Shown: one piece after another, positions 1 to 8,053 of the stretch
Position numbering within the stretch: position 1 is the stretch's first letter
How the letters are laid out: each line of letters starts with the position of its first letter
Assembly: GCA_040755155.1 (NCBI GenBank)
Contig: JBFMBP010000111.1
Span: forward strand, 1-45,535
Direction: 5' to 3'
DNA length: 45,535 bases
Source: Candidatus Omnitrophota bacterium
Lineage (GTDB): Bacteria > Hinthialibacterota > Hinthialibacteria > Hinthialibacterales > Hinthialibacteraceae
Notes under the pieces: model-generated
Databases searched by the model: none
What the model was told of the DNA's origin: nothing
Seen by the model: the letters and a program-made list of their open reading frames with translations, nothing else
Translations under genes and position numbers: made by a program

Positions 1-60
1 GAGGTTCGCGCAAAATATGGACTGCCAGAATTAGAGTTCATTGGACAGAAGCGTCTCTGA
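1..60 (+). CDS. 3' end of an unidentified gene (partial)
   Basis: Reading from base 1 in frame 1 gives 19 sense codons ending in TGA at 58-60; the residues end KYGLPELEFIGQKRL. The composition is normal for coding sequence and no other frame is better. Most of the gene lies left of the window, so its product cannot be named. It is on the same strand as phnX but is separated from it by a palindromic repeat, so an operon is uncertain. Confidence 0.45.
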   Translation, partial: EVRAKYGLPELEFIGQKRL

Positions 61-87
61 CTCATCTTAAGGATATCCATAACTATA

Positions 88-242
88 GAGCCTCTTGCAA
101 AAACTCTATAATTCCTCCCCCAAGCCTGGGGGAGGTTAGGAGGGGGGTTGCCTTAAGTCTAACAAAATCAACCCCCCTCTAACTCCCCCCAAACTAGGGG
201 GGAGAATTGAAAAGAAAATTAAACCATTTTTGCAAGAACCTC
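88..242. repeat. Palindromic repeat family A, copy 1 (MITE-like)
   Basis: A 155-bp element bounded by imperfect inverted repeats: left GAGCCTCTTGCAAAAA, and right GAGGTTCTTGCAAAAA when reverse-complemented. Inside are C-rich and G-rich palindromic blocks (CCCCCAAGCCTGGGGG and CCCCCCAAACTAGGGGGG) around a core containing TTGATTTTGTTAGACTTA on the minus strand. The same design recurs at 4379-4530 and 21465-21616. It has no coding capacity, so it is likely a non-autonomous mobile or REP-like element. Confidence 0.8.
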
Positions 243-286
243 AAATGTAATGGTGATATATTCAATCAAATATAGAGGAGACCAGT

Positions 287-1117
287 ATGGAATTTTATTT
301 TCAACGTTCTTATCGCGGACCAGTAAAAGCCGTGTTATTGGACTGGGCGGGCACGACGATGGATTACGGCTGCTTCGCCCCTGCGGTGGTTTTCATCGAA
401 GTGTACAAACGCGCGGGGATCGACATCACCATCGAACAGGCGCGCGAGCCGATGGGGGCGCATAAGCGAGTGCATATTAAGGAGATTTCGCAAATCGACG
501 CCGTGGCTAAGAAATGGCGAGAGAAATACGGGCGGGCTTGCACGGAAGAGGACATCGACAAGATGTTTGCGGATTTCATTCCCTTGCAGTTGAAATGTCT
601 GGCGGATTACGCGGACTTGATTCCGGGAACGCTGGAAGCCGTCGCGGATTTCCGGAAACGCGGTTTGAAAATCGGCTCTACCACTGGCTACACCCAAGAA
701 ATGATGGATTTGCTGCAAGCAGAAGCCAAGAAGCGCGGTTACGTACCCGACGCCACCGTTTGCGCGACGCAGGTTCCGGCTGGGCGCCCTTCTCCTTGGA
801 TGTGCGTCAAGAACGCGATGGATATGCAAATCTATCCTTTCGAATCCTGCGTCAAAGTGGGCGATACGATTCCGGACATTTACGAAGGGCTGAATGCAGG
901 AATGTGGTCGATCGGATTGGCCATGACCGGCAACGAATTGGGATTGACGGAAGCCGAGATCAAAGCGTTGGATCCTAAAGTACTGGAAAGAAAACGGAAA
1001 CGCGCCTACGATCGCATGGCGCAAGCAGGAGCGCATTACGTCGTCGATTCCATATCTGACGTTCCGCCGTTGATCGATGCGATCAATGCGCGATTGGCGC
1101 GCGGCGAACGCCCTTGA
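287..1117 (+). CDS. phnX: Phosphonoacetaldehyde hydrolase (phosphonatase)
   Basis: A 276-aa HAD-superfamily enzyme expected to cleave the C-P bond of phosphonoacetaldehyde to acetaldehyde and phosphate, the second step of 2-aminoethylphosphonate use. The diagnostic residues are visible. DWAGTTMD carries nucleophile Asp19. MGAHK carries Lys60, the Schiff-base lysine that distinguishes phosphonatases from other HAD enzymes. GDTIPD supplies Asp193 and Asp197 for Mg2+. All sit at a constant +7 offset from the Bacillus cereus enzyme (D12, M49, K53, D186, D190). The ATG is preceded by GAGGAG about 6 bases upstream. No phnW transaminase is visible in the window; it may lie to the left or be replaced by another route. 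Cytosolic; length typical for the family. Confidence 0.93.
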   Translation: MEFYFQRSYRGPVKAVLLDWAGTTMDYGCFAPAVVFIEVYKRAGIDITIEQAREPMGAHKRVHIKEISQIDAVAKKWREKYGRACTEEDIDKMFADFIPLQLKCLADYADLIPGTLEAVADFRKRGLKIGSTTGYTQEMMDLLQAEAKKRGYVPDATVCATQVPAGRPSPWMCVKNAMDMQIYPFESCVKVGDTIPDIYEGLNAGMWSIGLAMTGNELGLTEAEIKALDPKVLERKRKRAYDRMAQAGAHYVVDSISDVPPLIDAINARLARGERP

Positions 1118-1125
1118 GGGGAAGC

Positions 1126-1185
1126 GTGGAAGAGGCTTCCAGCCTCTTGAGTGGAGATAGAAAGAGCCAAGATGGCTCTTCTACT
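1126..1185. repeat. Double-hairpin repeat family D, copy 1
   Basis: Two tandem hairpins: AAGAGGCT/AGCCTCTT (1130-1137 with 1141-1148) and AAGAGCC/GGCTCTT (1162-1168 with 1174-1180). CTACTTTT follows, so this may also terminate phnX transcription. A near-identical pair of hairpins lies at 21253-21323, which makes it a dispersed repeat rather than a gene-specific terminator. Confidence 0.7.
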
Positions 1186-1298
1186 TTTCAACCCCTGTCT
1201 TGCGCGGCGGGGGTTGTTTCTTTTGGGGAATGTGAGTACATATTTTCGTTATTCTTACCGATAAAAACATACTTGAAAAAACGCTGGAAAAGGAAACT

Positions 1299-2057
1299 AT
1301 GAAGCCATCCATCAAAGCTATCACATTCGATCTTTGGGACACTGTCTTCGCTGACGACACGGACGAGCCGAAACGCATGCAGGCGGGAAGGCCGACAAAA
1401 TTGATCGAACGCCGCAACCTGGTCCATCAATTCTTGCAAAAGCATGAACCGATATCGTGGGACTTAGTGAACGCCGCCTATAACGCAGCCGACGCCGCCT
1501 TCAGCAAAGTCTGGCATGAGATGTCCTATACCTGGACGGTGCGGGAACGGCTCTCCGTCGTATTGAAGGGAGTGAAGCGGGAATTGCCCGAAGCGGAATT
1601 GGCGGAACTAATCCGTTTGCATGAAGATATGGAATTGGAATTTCGCCCCGATTTTGCGCCGGGCGTCCATGACGCCATCGCCGAATTGAAGAAGAAATAC
1701 AAACTGGGCGTAATTTCAGACGCCATATTCAGCCCCGGGCGGGCGCTGCGCCAGCTGTTGGAAGGGGGAAATCTGCTGCACTATTTCGACGCCTTCGTAT
1801 TTTCGGACGAGGCTGGATGCTCGAAACCAAATCCCGCCATGTTCGAAAAAGCGGCGGCGGGATTGGGCGTACAGTTGAACGAAATCGTCCATATCGGCGA
1901 CCGCGAGCAGAACGACGTTGACGGCCCCCACGCCGTAGGCGCCCGCGCCGTTTTGTTTACGGCCATCAAGGATCGGGGAAGCGCCAATAGCAAAGCAGAC
2001 GCCGTCTGCGGCGATTACGCCGAATTGGCGAAGACTATCCAATCACTCAATCATTAA
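1299..2057 (+). CDS. HAD-superfamily hydrolase (HAD-IA type)
   Basis: A 252-aa predicted cytosolic hydrolase. Motif I is FDLWDT with nucleophile Asp11. Motif II is the Ser in VISDA (Ser140), motif III is Lys176 in CSKPNPAMF, and motif IV is GDREQNDVDG (Asp201, Asp206). The position two residues after the nucleophile is Trp rather than the usual acid/base Asp. This occurs in haloacid-dehalogenase-like and phosphonatase-like branches and makes a classic phosphomonoesterase less certain. AAAGGAAACT precedes the ATG. It lies 180 bp after phnX, on the same strand with a repeat between, so a phosphonate role is possible but unproven. Substrate unknown. Confidence 0.85.
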   Translation: MKPSIKAITFDLWDTVFADDTDEPKRMQAGRPTKLIERRNLVHQFLQKHEPISWDLVNAAYNAADAAFSKVWHEMSYTWTVRERLSVVLKGVKRELPEAELAELIRLHEDMELEFRPDFAPGVHDAIAELKKKYKLGVISDAIFSPGRALRQLLEGGNLLHYFDAFVFSDEAGCSKPNPAMFEKAAAGLGVQLNEIVHIGDREQNDVDGPHAVGARAVLFTAIKDRGSANSKADAVCGDYAELAKTIQSLNH

Positions 2058-2088
2058 ACGGTTGGGTGGCAAAGGCAAGACGCAGTGT

Positions 2089-2185
2089 TTGATTTTGAAT
2101 TTTAGATTTTGGATTTTGAATTAAAAACGTTCTTTGGGAGGTTTTTTTAAAATTAAGAATTAAGAATTGAAAATTAAGAATTGAT
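2089..2185. repeat. AT-rich imperfect tandem repeats
   Basis: Two short runs of near-repeats: GATTTTGAATTTTAGATTTTGGATTTTGAATT-like units (2090-2121), and AATTAAGAATT/AATTGAAAATT-like units (2150-2184). They lie directly upstream of the epimerase start. They look like slipped-strand low-complexity DNA; no function is evident. Confidence 0.6.
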
Positions 2186-2192
2186 AAATCCA

Positions 2193-3122
2193 ATGGCCAT
2201 TTCCAATAGTACGAATCCAGACTTCCCATCTCCTTCGCCCCTGCGTATTCTCGTAACCGGGGCTTCCGGCTTCGTTGGGCTGCCTACCACGCAGGCGTTG
2301 ATCCGCCGGGGGCATCGCGTCATCGCCGCCGCGCATATTCTTATGCCCGATCTTCCCGCCCATCCCCAATTGCAATGGATCAAATGGGACGCGACGGAAG
2401 AGCCTCTTCCTCAAATAGAATGGGACGGTTTGGATGCAATCTTGCATCTGGCTATCCCTTGCGGCCATTTCGCTTTTCCCGATGCAGTTCCCGCTCTCTT
2501 CGAAACTACGGTCGCTTCCGTGCATCGGCTTTATCAAGAAGCCTATAGGCGCGGCGTCCAGCGGGTATTGATCGCCTCCACCGGCGATGTTCTGGGTTCG
2601 CGGGAACAGCCGGCGGCGGAAGACGATTTTCTCTACCAGCCGGATACGTTTTACGGAACGGCGAAAGCCTGCGCCGAACTTTTCGCCCGTTTTTATCAAT
2701 CCCATCTTACTTCTTCCATCCTGCGCTTCTATCATCCTTACGGTCCCGGCGGCGACCGCTTTCTTATCAACCAGATGATTCGTTGGATCGCGGAAGGGCG
2801 CGAGATCGCCGTCGAAGGCGCGGAGGGGATTCGGCTCAATCCGGTTTGGGTGGAGGATTTGGCGCAGGGCGTTTGTCTCGCCGTGGAAAAAGGAATGAGC
2901 GGCATATTTCATTTTGGCGGCCCGGATTATTTATCCCTGCGCCAATTGGCCGACATGATCGGATCGATCATGAATAAAAAACCGATTATAACGAGCAAAG
3001 ATGTTCCCTGCATTCAAAGGCACGCGGGAGCGTTTGCGGAGACCTCCCGCCTTTTGGACTATCATCCCCAAACCTCGATCCGCGCCGGTTTGGAAAAATT
3101 GATCGAACTCAAGATGAAGTAA
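2193..3122 (+). CDS. NAD-dependent epimerase/dehydratase (extended SDR)
   Basis: A predicted NAD(P)-dependent nucleotide-sugar epimerase or dehydratase of about 309 aa. The N-terminal Rossmann motif is VTGASGFVG (Gly23, Gly26, Gly29). The catalytic set is Ser129/Thr130, Tyr154 and Lys158 (YGTAK). The C-terminal half holds the family-like LRFYHPYGPGG and HFGGPDYLS segments. The ATG at 2193 is chosen; an in-frame TTG at 2181 lies inside AT-rich repeat DNA, and neither has a clear ribosome-binding site. The final A of the stop codon is the first base of a family B repeat. With the GT2 gene downstream it may serve surface glycan synthesis. The substrate cannot be told from sequence. Confidence 0.85.
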   Translation: MAISNSTNPDFPSPSPLRILVTGASGFVGLPTTQALIRRGHRVIAAAHILMPDLPAHPQLQWIKWDATEEPLPQIEWDGLDAILHLAIPCGHFAFPDAVPALFETTVASVHRLYQEAYRRGVQRVLIASTGDVLGSREQPAAEDDFLYQPDTFYGTAKACAELFARFYQSHLTSSILRFYHPYGPGGDRFLINQMIRWIAEGREIAVEGAEGIRLNPVWVEDLAQGVCLAVEKGMSGIFHFGGPDYLSLRQLADMIGSIMNKKPIITSKDVPCIQRHAGAFAETSRLLDYHPQTSIRAGLEKLIELKMK

Positions 3123-3284
3123 CTCATGTTACGCAGGTAGGTTATTTTTCAAGGAATTTGCCGTTTTTACAATTCCTCTCCCAAGATTGGGAGAGGTTAG
3201 GTGAGGGTTGATTTGATTGAACTTAACACCCATCACCCTACCCCTCTCCCAGAGGTTGAGGGAATGGAAATGCGTAACGTGAGT
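3122..3284. repeat. Palindromic repeat family B (MITE-like)
   Basis: Terminal inverted repeats ACTCATGTTACGCA (3122-3135) and, reverse-complemented, ACTCACGTTACGCA (3271-3284), with one mismatch in 14. The interior has CTCTCCCAAGATTGGGAGAGG and CCCCTCTCCCAGAGG blocks that resemble family A, so the two families are probably related. The left end abuts the stop codon of the epimerase gene. One end of this family recurs alone at 18502-18515. Confidence 0.75.
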
Positions 3285-3358
3285 AAAGTAATATGGGTAG
3301 ATCAAAAGCAAAAACAACCTTGCCCTCGCCGCCCAGACGCCTTTAATAGAGGATAAAA

Positions 3359-4354
3359 ATGCCCGAACTCACCGTCATCGTTCCCACGTATAACGAAGAA
3401 AAAAACCTGCCGGTTCTCTACGAGCGCTTGCAGCCGATTCTGGATTCGTTAAACCTGCCGTGGGAATGGCTGGTCGTCGACGATCATTCTTCCGATGGAA
3501 CCTACGCCGCGATATCCGCGCTCGCCGGGAAGCATGACAACATCCGCGCCGTGCGCCTTTCCCGCAACTGCGGTTCGTTCGTCGCCATCCAGTGCGGATT
3601 CGAGCGCGCGCGGGGTCGCGCCGTCATCGTCTTGGCCGCCGATCTGCAAGACCCGCCGGAAACCATCCCGCGCCTGGTAGAGGAATGGAAGCAAGGCGCG
3701 CAAGTCGTTTGGGCCGCCCGCAACCGCCGGTTGGGCGAAAAATCCAGCACCATTCTTTTCTCGCGCCTCTATTATTGGATCATGCGCCGCTTCGTCGGCC
3801 TGCGCCAAATGCCCGCGATGGGCGCCGATTTCTTTCTGCTCGATCAATGCGTCGTGCGTGCGTTGCGCCGCGTGAAAGAGATCAACGTCAGCCTGCTGCC
3901 TTTGATCTCCTGGATCGGCTATCAACAAAAAACCATCTACTACGATAAGCAGCCTCGCCTGCATGGGCATTCGCATTGGAACTTGGAGAAAAAGTTGAAA
4001 CTCCTGGTCGATTCCATCACCTCGTTCACCTACCTTCCCATCCGTCTCATGTCCTGCCTCGGATTTTTAATTTCGTTTCTCGGCATCCTTTACGCCGCCG
4101 TCATCATATTGAATCCCATAATCGGACGTCCCGTCCCCGGCTGGTCGTCTTTAATGGTCGTGATATTAGTGTTGGGAGGAATGCAAATGTTGATGATGGG
4201 CGTGTTGGGCGAATACCTCTGGCGCGCTTTGGACGAGGCGAGAGGCCGCCCCAAATATTTCATCGAAAGCGCCATCGACGCCGCCCTTCCCGAACCGGAA
4301 AAAACGCCGGGCGGCGAAGAGGGTAATTTGTCTGAATCACGATTCCCAGGATGA
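3359..4354 (+). CDS. Family 2 glycosyltransferase, polyprenyl-phosphate sugar type
   Basis: A 331-aa inner-membrane GT2 enzyme resembling GtrB/ArnC/DPM-like transferases, which move a sugar from a nucleotide donor to a polyprenyl phosphate. The N-terminal GT-A domain has VPTYNEEKNL (8-17), VVDDHSSDGT (39-48) and ADLQDPPE (94-101, the metal-site region). Two C-terminal transmembrane segments lie near 231-255 and 265-290. They are followed by GEYLWRALDEARGRPKYFI, typical of the family's cytosolic tail. AGAGGA lies 5 bases before the ATG. The lipid-linked sugar could feed the GT-C-like protein encoded convergently at 4542-6065. Donor sugar unknown. Confidence 0.9.
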   Translation: MPELTVIVPTYNEEKNLPVLYERLQPILDSLNLPWEWLVVDDHSSDGTYAAISALAGKHDNIRAVRLSRNCGSFVAIQCGFERARGRAVIVLAADLQDPPETIPRLVEEWKQGAQVVWAARNRRLGEKSSTILFSRLYYWIMRRFVGLRQMPAMGADFFLLDQCVVRALRRVKEINVSLLPLISWIGYQQKTIYYDKQPRLHGHSHWNLEKKLKLLVDSITSFTYLPIRLMSCLGFLISFLGILYAAVIILNPIIGRPVPGWSSLMVVILVLGGMQMLMMGVLGEYLWRALDEARGRPKYFIESAIDAALPEPEKTPGGEEGNLSESRFPG

Positions 4355-4378
4355 AAGGATTCTCAGGATAAGGAATTA

Positions 4379-4530
4379 GATTCTTGCAAAAATTGTATAA
4401 TTTTCTTTTCAATTCTCCCCCCAAGCTTGGGGGGAGTTAGAGGGGGGTTGAATTTGTTAGACTTATCTCAACCCCCTCCTAACCTCCCCCAAGCTTGGGG
4501 GAGGAATAATATAGTTTTGCAAGAGGCTCA
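4379..4530. repeat. Palindromic repeat family A, copy 2
   Basis: Same architecture as the copy at 88-242: TTCTTGCAAAAA at the left, TTTTGCAAGAGGCTC at the right, CCCCCCAAGCTTGGGGGG and CCCCCAAGCTTGGGGG palindromes, and a core with TTGAATTTGTTAGACTTA. It fills the gap between two convergent glycan genes and might act as a bidirectional transcription stop, which is inference. Confidence 0.8.
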
Positions 4531-4541
4531 AGGAATTGGAT

Positions 4542-6065
4542 TTAATTTCTTTTTGGAATCACAAAGACGTAATGTTCGACGAACAACGTTCGATAATTCC
4601 CATAGAGATTTTTAAAAAAATCCTTTTGGGATAAATACTCGAAATTTCCCTTGTCCGACCAAACCAAAACAGGTTTCGACTTTCTCGTCTCCTCCGTAAT
4701 TTCCTTTAAAAAACGTTCTTCCTCCACAGACGCCGAGGGATCACCTTTCTCGTAAAGATGCTGGATCAAACTGGGCGGCCATAGCGTGAAGTATCGGCAA
4801 ACGGGGCGGCGGTTTAGTTCCGTCAACACGGAAAAGCCCGGCTCCACCAGGCGCACGGCGTTGAAGACGGCGTCGCCGGGGCGGCTATAGGTTTCCAACA
4901 CTTGGCGCGTCTCGCCGCTTATCGGCTGCCAGGAATAGCCCGGTAGCCGCAGCAGCCAATAGCCCGCTAGAAAGAGACAAAGCGCAGCGGGAGCGAGAAG
5001 CAGCGCGGAAACGATTCGTCGGCGCGCCGCGGAAGCGGAAAGCCATTGCGCTATCATCTCCACCAGCCCAACGGATAGCATCGCCGCGCCATATAAAGCT
5101 GGAATCAGGTGATAATGAAATCCCTTCTTCTGCTGCAAAAACATCGCCAGCGACGCGCCTGCGAATAGAGACAAGGCATAAACGGCGTTTTTATAGCGCG
5201 GCCGCCAACAATAAGCCGCCGTAAGGGTCGCGATAACGATGAAAGCAATCCCCAAGAATAGATAATCGCTCAACATATTGGCGTAGGTTACGTTATAGGC
5301 TTCGTAACCCTTTATCGTCAGCGGGATATAGCGATGAAAAAAACTATCGAACACGTCTTGCGGCAAGAACAGAAAATGCAGCGCATATGCCCCGGCGCAA
5401 GCAGCGGCAGTGAGATTCTGCGCTGTAATGAATTTGCGGCTGCGCAGCATAAAGAAGCCTTCGGTCATCGCCATCGCTAAAAGAAAATGCGGCTTGACGC
5501 AGGCGAAAATCGCGGCGGCGGCCGTCAAGGAATAACATAATGGCGGCGAAATTTTTCTGCCTTCGCTTTGAGCGAATCGAAAACAGAAATAAGGAAGATA
5601 AGCCAGGATGAAGAGATGTTCCCGCTGGCCAAAATCGCAGCGCAAGTAACTGTATAAGACGCTGGCGGCGAGCATGGCGGCGATCGCCTCTACGGTTCGC
5701 CGGGGTATGGCGTCGGAGGCGCGGAGAATGCGGCTTACGAGCGATGCCGATAAAGATACAAAGCCAAGAACGAGAATTTGAAACACGGGGAAAATGTGCA
5801 GGTGAAGAAGCTGCGCCGCGCCAGCCGGAACGATATTCAAATACATGATCAGCGGAGGATTGATATCCACGAAGTCGATATATGGCTTTTTCCCCTCGAG
5901 CAAATTCATGCCGCATTGCAAAAAGATGGCGCAGTCCTGATTCACGCGGTAAGGCAGACAGAGAATGCTGAGGAACAAAAGGAGGAGAATAAAATATCGC
6001 AGAGAAAGATAAAACGCGCCGATTTTATCCTTGGAATACAAATCGCGAAAACCGCCGAAGATCAA
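4542..6065 (-). CDS. Multi-pass membrane protein, GT-C glycosyltransferase-like
   Basis: A 507-aa protein with about ten hydrophobic segments and a soluble C-terminal 120 residues. After the first membrane span comes NQDCAIF and then PYIDFVDINPPLIMYLN (about 61-77). An acidic loop of this kind is typical of GT39/ArnT-like GT-C enzymes, which transfer sugars from polyprenyl phosphate on the periplasmic side. The start is a TTG, chosen because a strong GGGGAGG lies 4 bases upstream and no ATG is better placed. It is divergent from the GH113-like gene and convergent with the GT2 gene, which could make its lipid-linked donor. The GT-C assignment is from topology and loop motif only. Confidence 0.75.
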   Translation of the reverse strand: MIFGGFRDLYSKDKIGAFYLSLRYFILLLLFLSILCLPYRVNQDCAIFLQCGMNLLEGKKPYIDFVDINPPLIMYLNIVPAGAAQLLHLHIFPVFQILVLGFVSLSASLVSRILRASDAIPRRTVEAIAAMLAASVLYSYLRCDFGQREHLFILAYLPYFCFRFAQSEGRKISPPLCYSLTAAAAIFACVKPHFLLAMAMTEGFFMLRSRKFITAQNLTAAACAGAYALHFLFLPQDVFDSFFHRYIPLTIKGYEAYNVTYANMLSDYLFLGIAFIVIATLTAAYCWRPRYKNAVYALSLFAGASLAMFLQQKKGFHYHLIPALYGAAMLSVGLVEMIAQWLSASAARRRIVSALLLAPAALCLFLAGYWLLRLPGYSWQPISGETRQVLETYSRPGDAVFNAVRLVEPGFSVLTELNRRPVCRYFTLWPPSLIQHLYEKGDPSASVEEERFLKEITEETRKSKPVLVWSDKGNFEYLSQKDFFKNLYGNYRTLFVEHYVFVIPKRN

Positions 6066-6230
6066 AGCGCCTCCCCTTTCCTATTGGGATTTATTATAAT
6101 GATTCTTGTTAAACGGCTTGTTGTTTTCAAGAAAAACGAAAAGGGCGATTCGCCCATTTCGCAGGCCACCTTATCATTATTGAAGATAACGCGCTAGATG
6201 GACTTTGGAATCGAACGAGGAGGCGGAATC

Positions 6231-7331
6231 ATGCGCCGGATCTTTTTCTGTTCATTCGTATCGTTCCTACTTATCTCTCCCGTCTGGACATCTCCCGTCT
6301 TTCAGAAAGGCATGTCCTACCCCGCGTGGAGTTGGAACGTCCTCTCATTGACGAAATCATCCCAATCCATCGCCGCCATGCGCGAAATCGGCGTGGAATG
6401 GGCGGCGCTCTGCGTCTTCTGGTTCCAGGACAACGAAAATTCCTCCGTTATTACGGAAGACCCGAACCGCTATTCCGCTTCGCGTCCCTCAACCGTCAAA
6501 GCGATCGCCGATCTCCATGCGGCGGGAATCAAAGTACTCCTCAAGCCGATGGTGGGTTTGCGCAACGGTGAATGGTGCGGAACGATAAAACCCAGCGACG
6601 CCTGGTTCGACGCCTACGAAGCCTATATCGCCGATTGGGCGAAATTCGCGGCAGACAACGGCGTGGAGATATTTTGCATCGGCTGCGAGTTCGTCGAAGC
6701 CGCCCGCTACAAAACCTGGGCGCCGTATTGGCGGCGCATCGCCGATTCCGTGCGCGCCGTCTATCCCGGACCTATCACCTACGCTTCCAATCACGGCAAC
6801 GAACAAAACATTTACTGGTGGGACGCTGTGGACTATATCGGCATCGACGCTTATTACGCGCTCTCCAGCCAGGATAATCCCACGCTTGCGGAATTGACGT
6901 CGGCGTGGAAAAAACAAGCGGACAAGATCGAATCCTGGCGCAACCGCGTATGGCCGGATCGCCCGGTTCTCTTTACCGAGATCGGCTATCGCAGTTTCGA
7001 CGGCGCTAGCCGCCAACCGTGGGACTGGCAGCAAGACGATCCCGCCAAAGTCGACCTGCAAGAACAAGTGGATTGCTACTCCGCCGCATTGGAGGTTCTG
7101 ACGGCGCGGGATTGGTTCTATGGCTTTTATTGGTGGAATTGGGAGACCAATCCCAACGCGGGCGGCCCGAGCGATACGGGCTACACTCCCCAAAACAAGC
7201 CAGTTCAAGCTCTGCTATCCGATTGGTACCGCAACCGTTTGATGGGAGGCCGCTTCTCCGGTATTCCCTCGGAGTTTTTTTACGAGCCGGCGCAGAAGCA
7301 GCGGACGGGGGGAGGCAAGGGAAAGGGATAG
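6231..7331 (+). CDS. Secreted glycoside hydrolase, GH113-like
   Basis: About 366 aa: a signal peptide (MRRIFFCSFVSFLLISPVWT, cleavage near residue 20-25) followed by a single TIM-barrel-like domain. Likely acid/base Glu153 lies in IGCEF and nucleophile Glu250 in FTEIGYRS. WWDAVDYIGIDAYY and FYGFYWWNWETNP are aromatic substrate-cleft segments like those of GH113, a family known for beta-mannanases. The ATG at 6231 is preferred over an upstream in-frame ATG at 6198 because AGGAGG lies 7 bases before it and the signal peptide then starts correctly. It probably acts outside the inner membrane on a beta-linked glycan; specificity is not shown. Confidence 0.8.
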   Translation: MRRIFFCSFVSFLLISPVWTSPVFQKGMSYPAWSWNVLSLTKSSQSIAAMREIGVEWAALCVFWFQDNENSSVITEDPNRYSASRPSTVKAIADLHAAGIKVLLKPMVGLRNGEWCGTIKPSDAWFDAYEAYIADWAKFAADNGVEIFCIGCEFVEAARYKTWAPYWRRIADSVRAVYPGPITYASNHGNEQNIYWWDAVDYIGIDAYYALSSQDNPTLAELTSAWKKQADKIESWRNRVWPDRPVLFTEIGYRSFDGASRQPWDWQQDDPAKVDLQEQVDCYSAALEVLTARDWFYGFYWWNWETNPNAGGPSDTGYTPQNKPVQALLSDWYRNRLMGGRFSGIPSEFFYEPAQKQRTGGGKGKG

Positions 7332-7416
7332 GAAAGCCGGCAAAATTATAAGAAAATGACATCCATGTTCAATATAAAGGCGTATCCAAAAACGATAAGA
7401 CGGAGGAGCTTGCAGC

Positions 7417-7908
7417 ATGTCCAAAGCGATCCGGCTGCTTCTAGTCGATGACGAAACAAAATTTCTTCACACTCTAGCGAAACGGCTCGAAATGCGCGGA
7501 TTCGAAGTTCATCAGGCGGAAAATGGACGGCTAGCCATCGAAGCCGCCCGTCAAAACCGTTTCGATCTGGCGTTGCTCGATTTAAAAATGTCCGGCATGT
7601 GGGGGGATGAGGTTTTAAAAATCCTGAAAAAAGAACAAAAGGATTTGGAGATCGTCATTCTAACCGGTCATGGTTCGCAGGGTTTCGCGGAGGAATGCGC
7701 CCGGCTCGGCGCTTTCCGCTATCTTCCTAAACCTTTCGAATTGGAGGAACTCCTTCTGGTTTTCAAAGACGCATATAAAACCAGATTAAAAAAGAAATAC
7801 GCTTTGGATTCTCATCGGATTGAGCGGATCGAACAACTCGACGACAGCTCGCCGCCGATGGATATCCTCCAATCTCTTCATGAGATCGAATCTCATGATG
7901 AGGCGTAA
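7417..7908 (+). CDS. Single-domain response regulator (receiver)
   Basis: A 163-aa protein. Residues 5-120 form a CheY-like receiver with the acidic pair Asp11-Asp12, phospho-acceptor Asp55 in LLDLKMSG, Thr83 in LTGHG and Lys105 in LPKPFE. The remaining 40 residues are charged, with no DNA-binding or enzymatic domain. It should therefore work by protein interaction or phosphotransfer. GGAGGAG lies upstream of the ATG. No kinase is adjacent; the only one in the window is at 37504-38817. The orphan gene at 8054 follows on the same strand after 145 bp. Confidence 0.92.
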   Translation: MSKAIRLLLVDDETKFLHTLAKRLEMRGFEVHQAENGRLAIEAARQNRFDLALLDLKMSGMWGDEVLKILKKEQKDLEIVILTGHGSQGFAEECARLGAFRYLPKPFELEELLLVFKDAYKTRLKKKYALDSHRIERIEQLDDSSPPMDILQSLHEIESHDEA

Positions 7909-8053
7909 TTACGCTTCCATAAATCGTCGCGAAACGATAAACGACGAGAAAATCGTACGCCGTATCGTTTACATGGTATACCACTCATGGTAAATCCATA
8001 GGGAACAAAAAAACAATTTCGATGTCTTTGAAAGAGGGGAGGCGTCCAAAAGC

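Noticed and set aside
3129-3317. Small minus-strand ORF
   Set aside because: It lies wholly within the family B repeat and its flank; its open frame follows from the palindromes.
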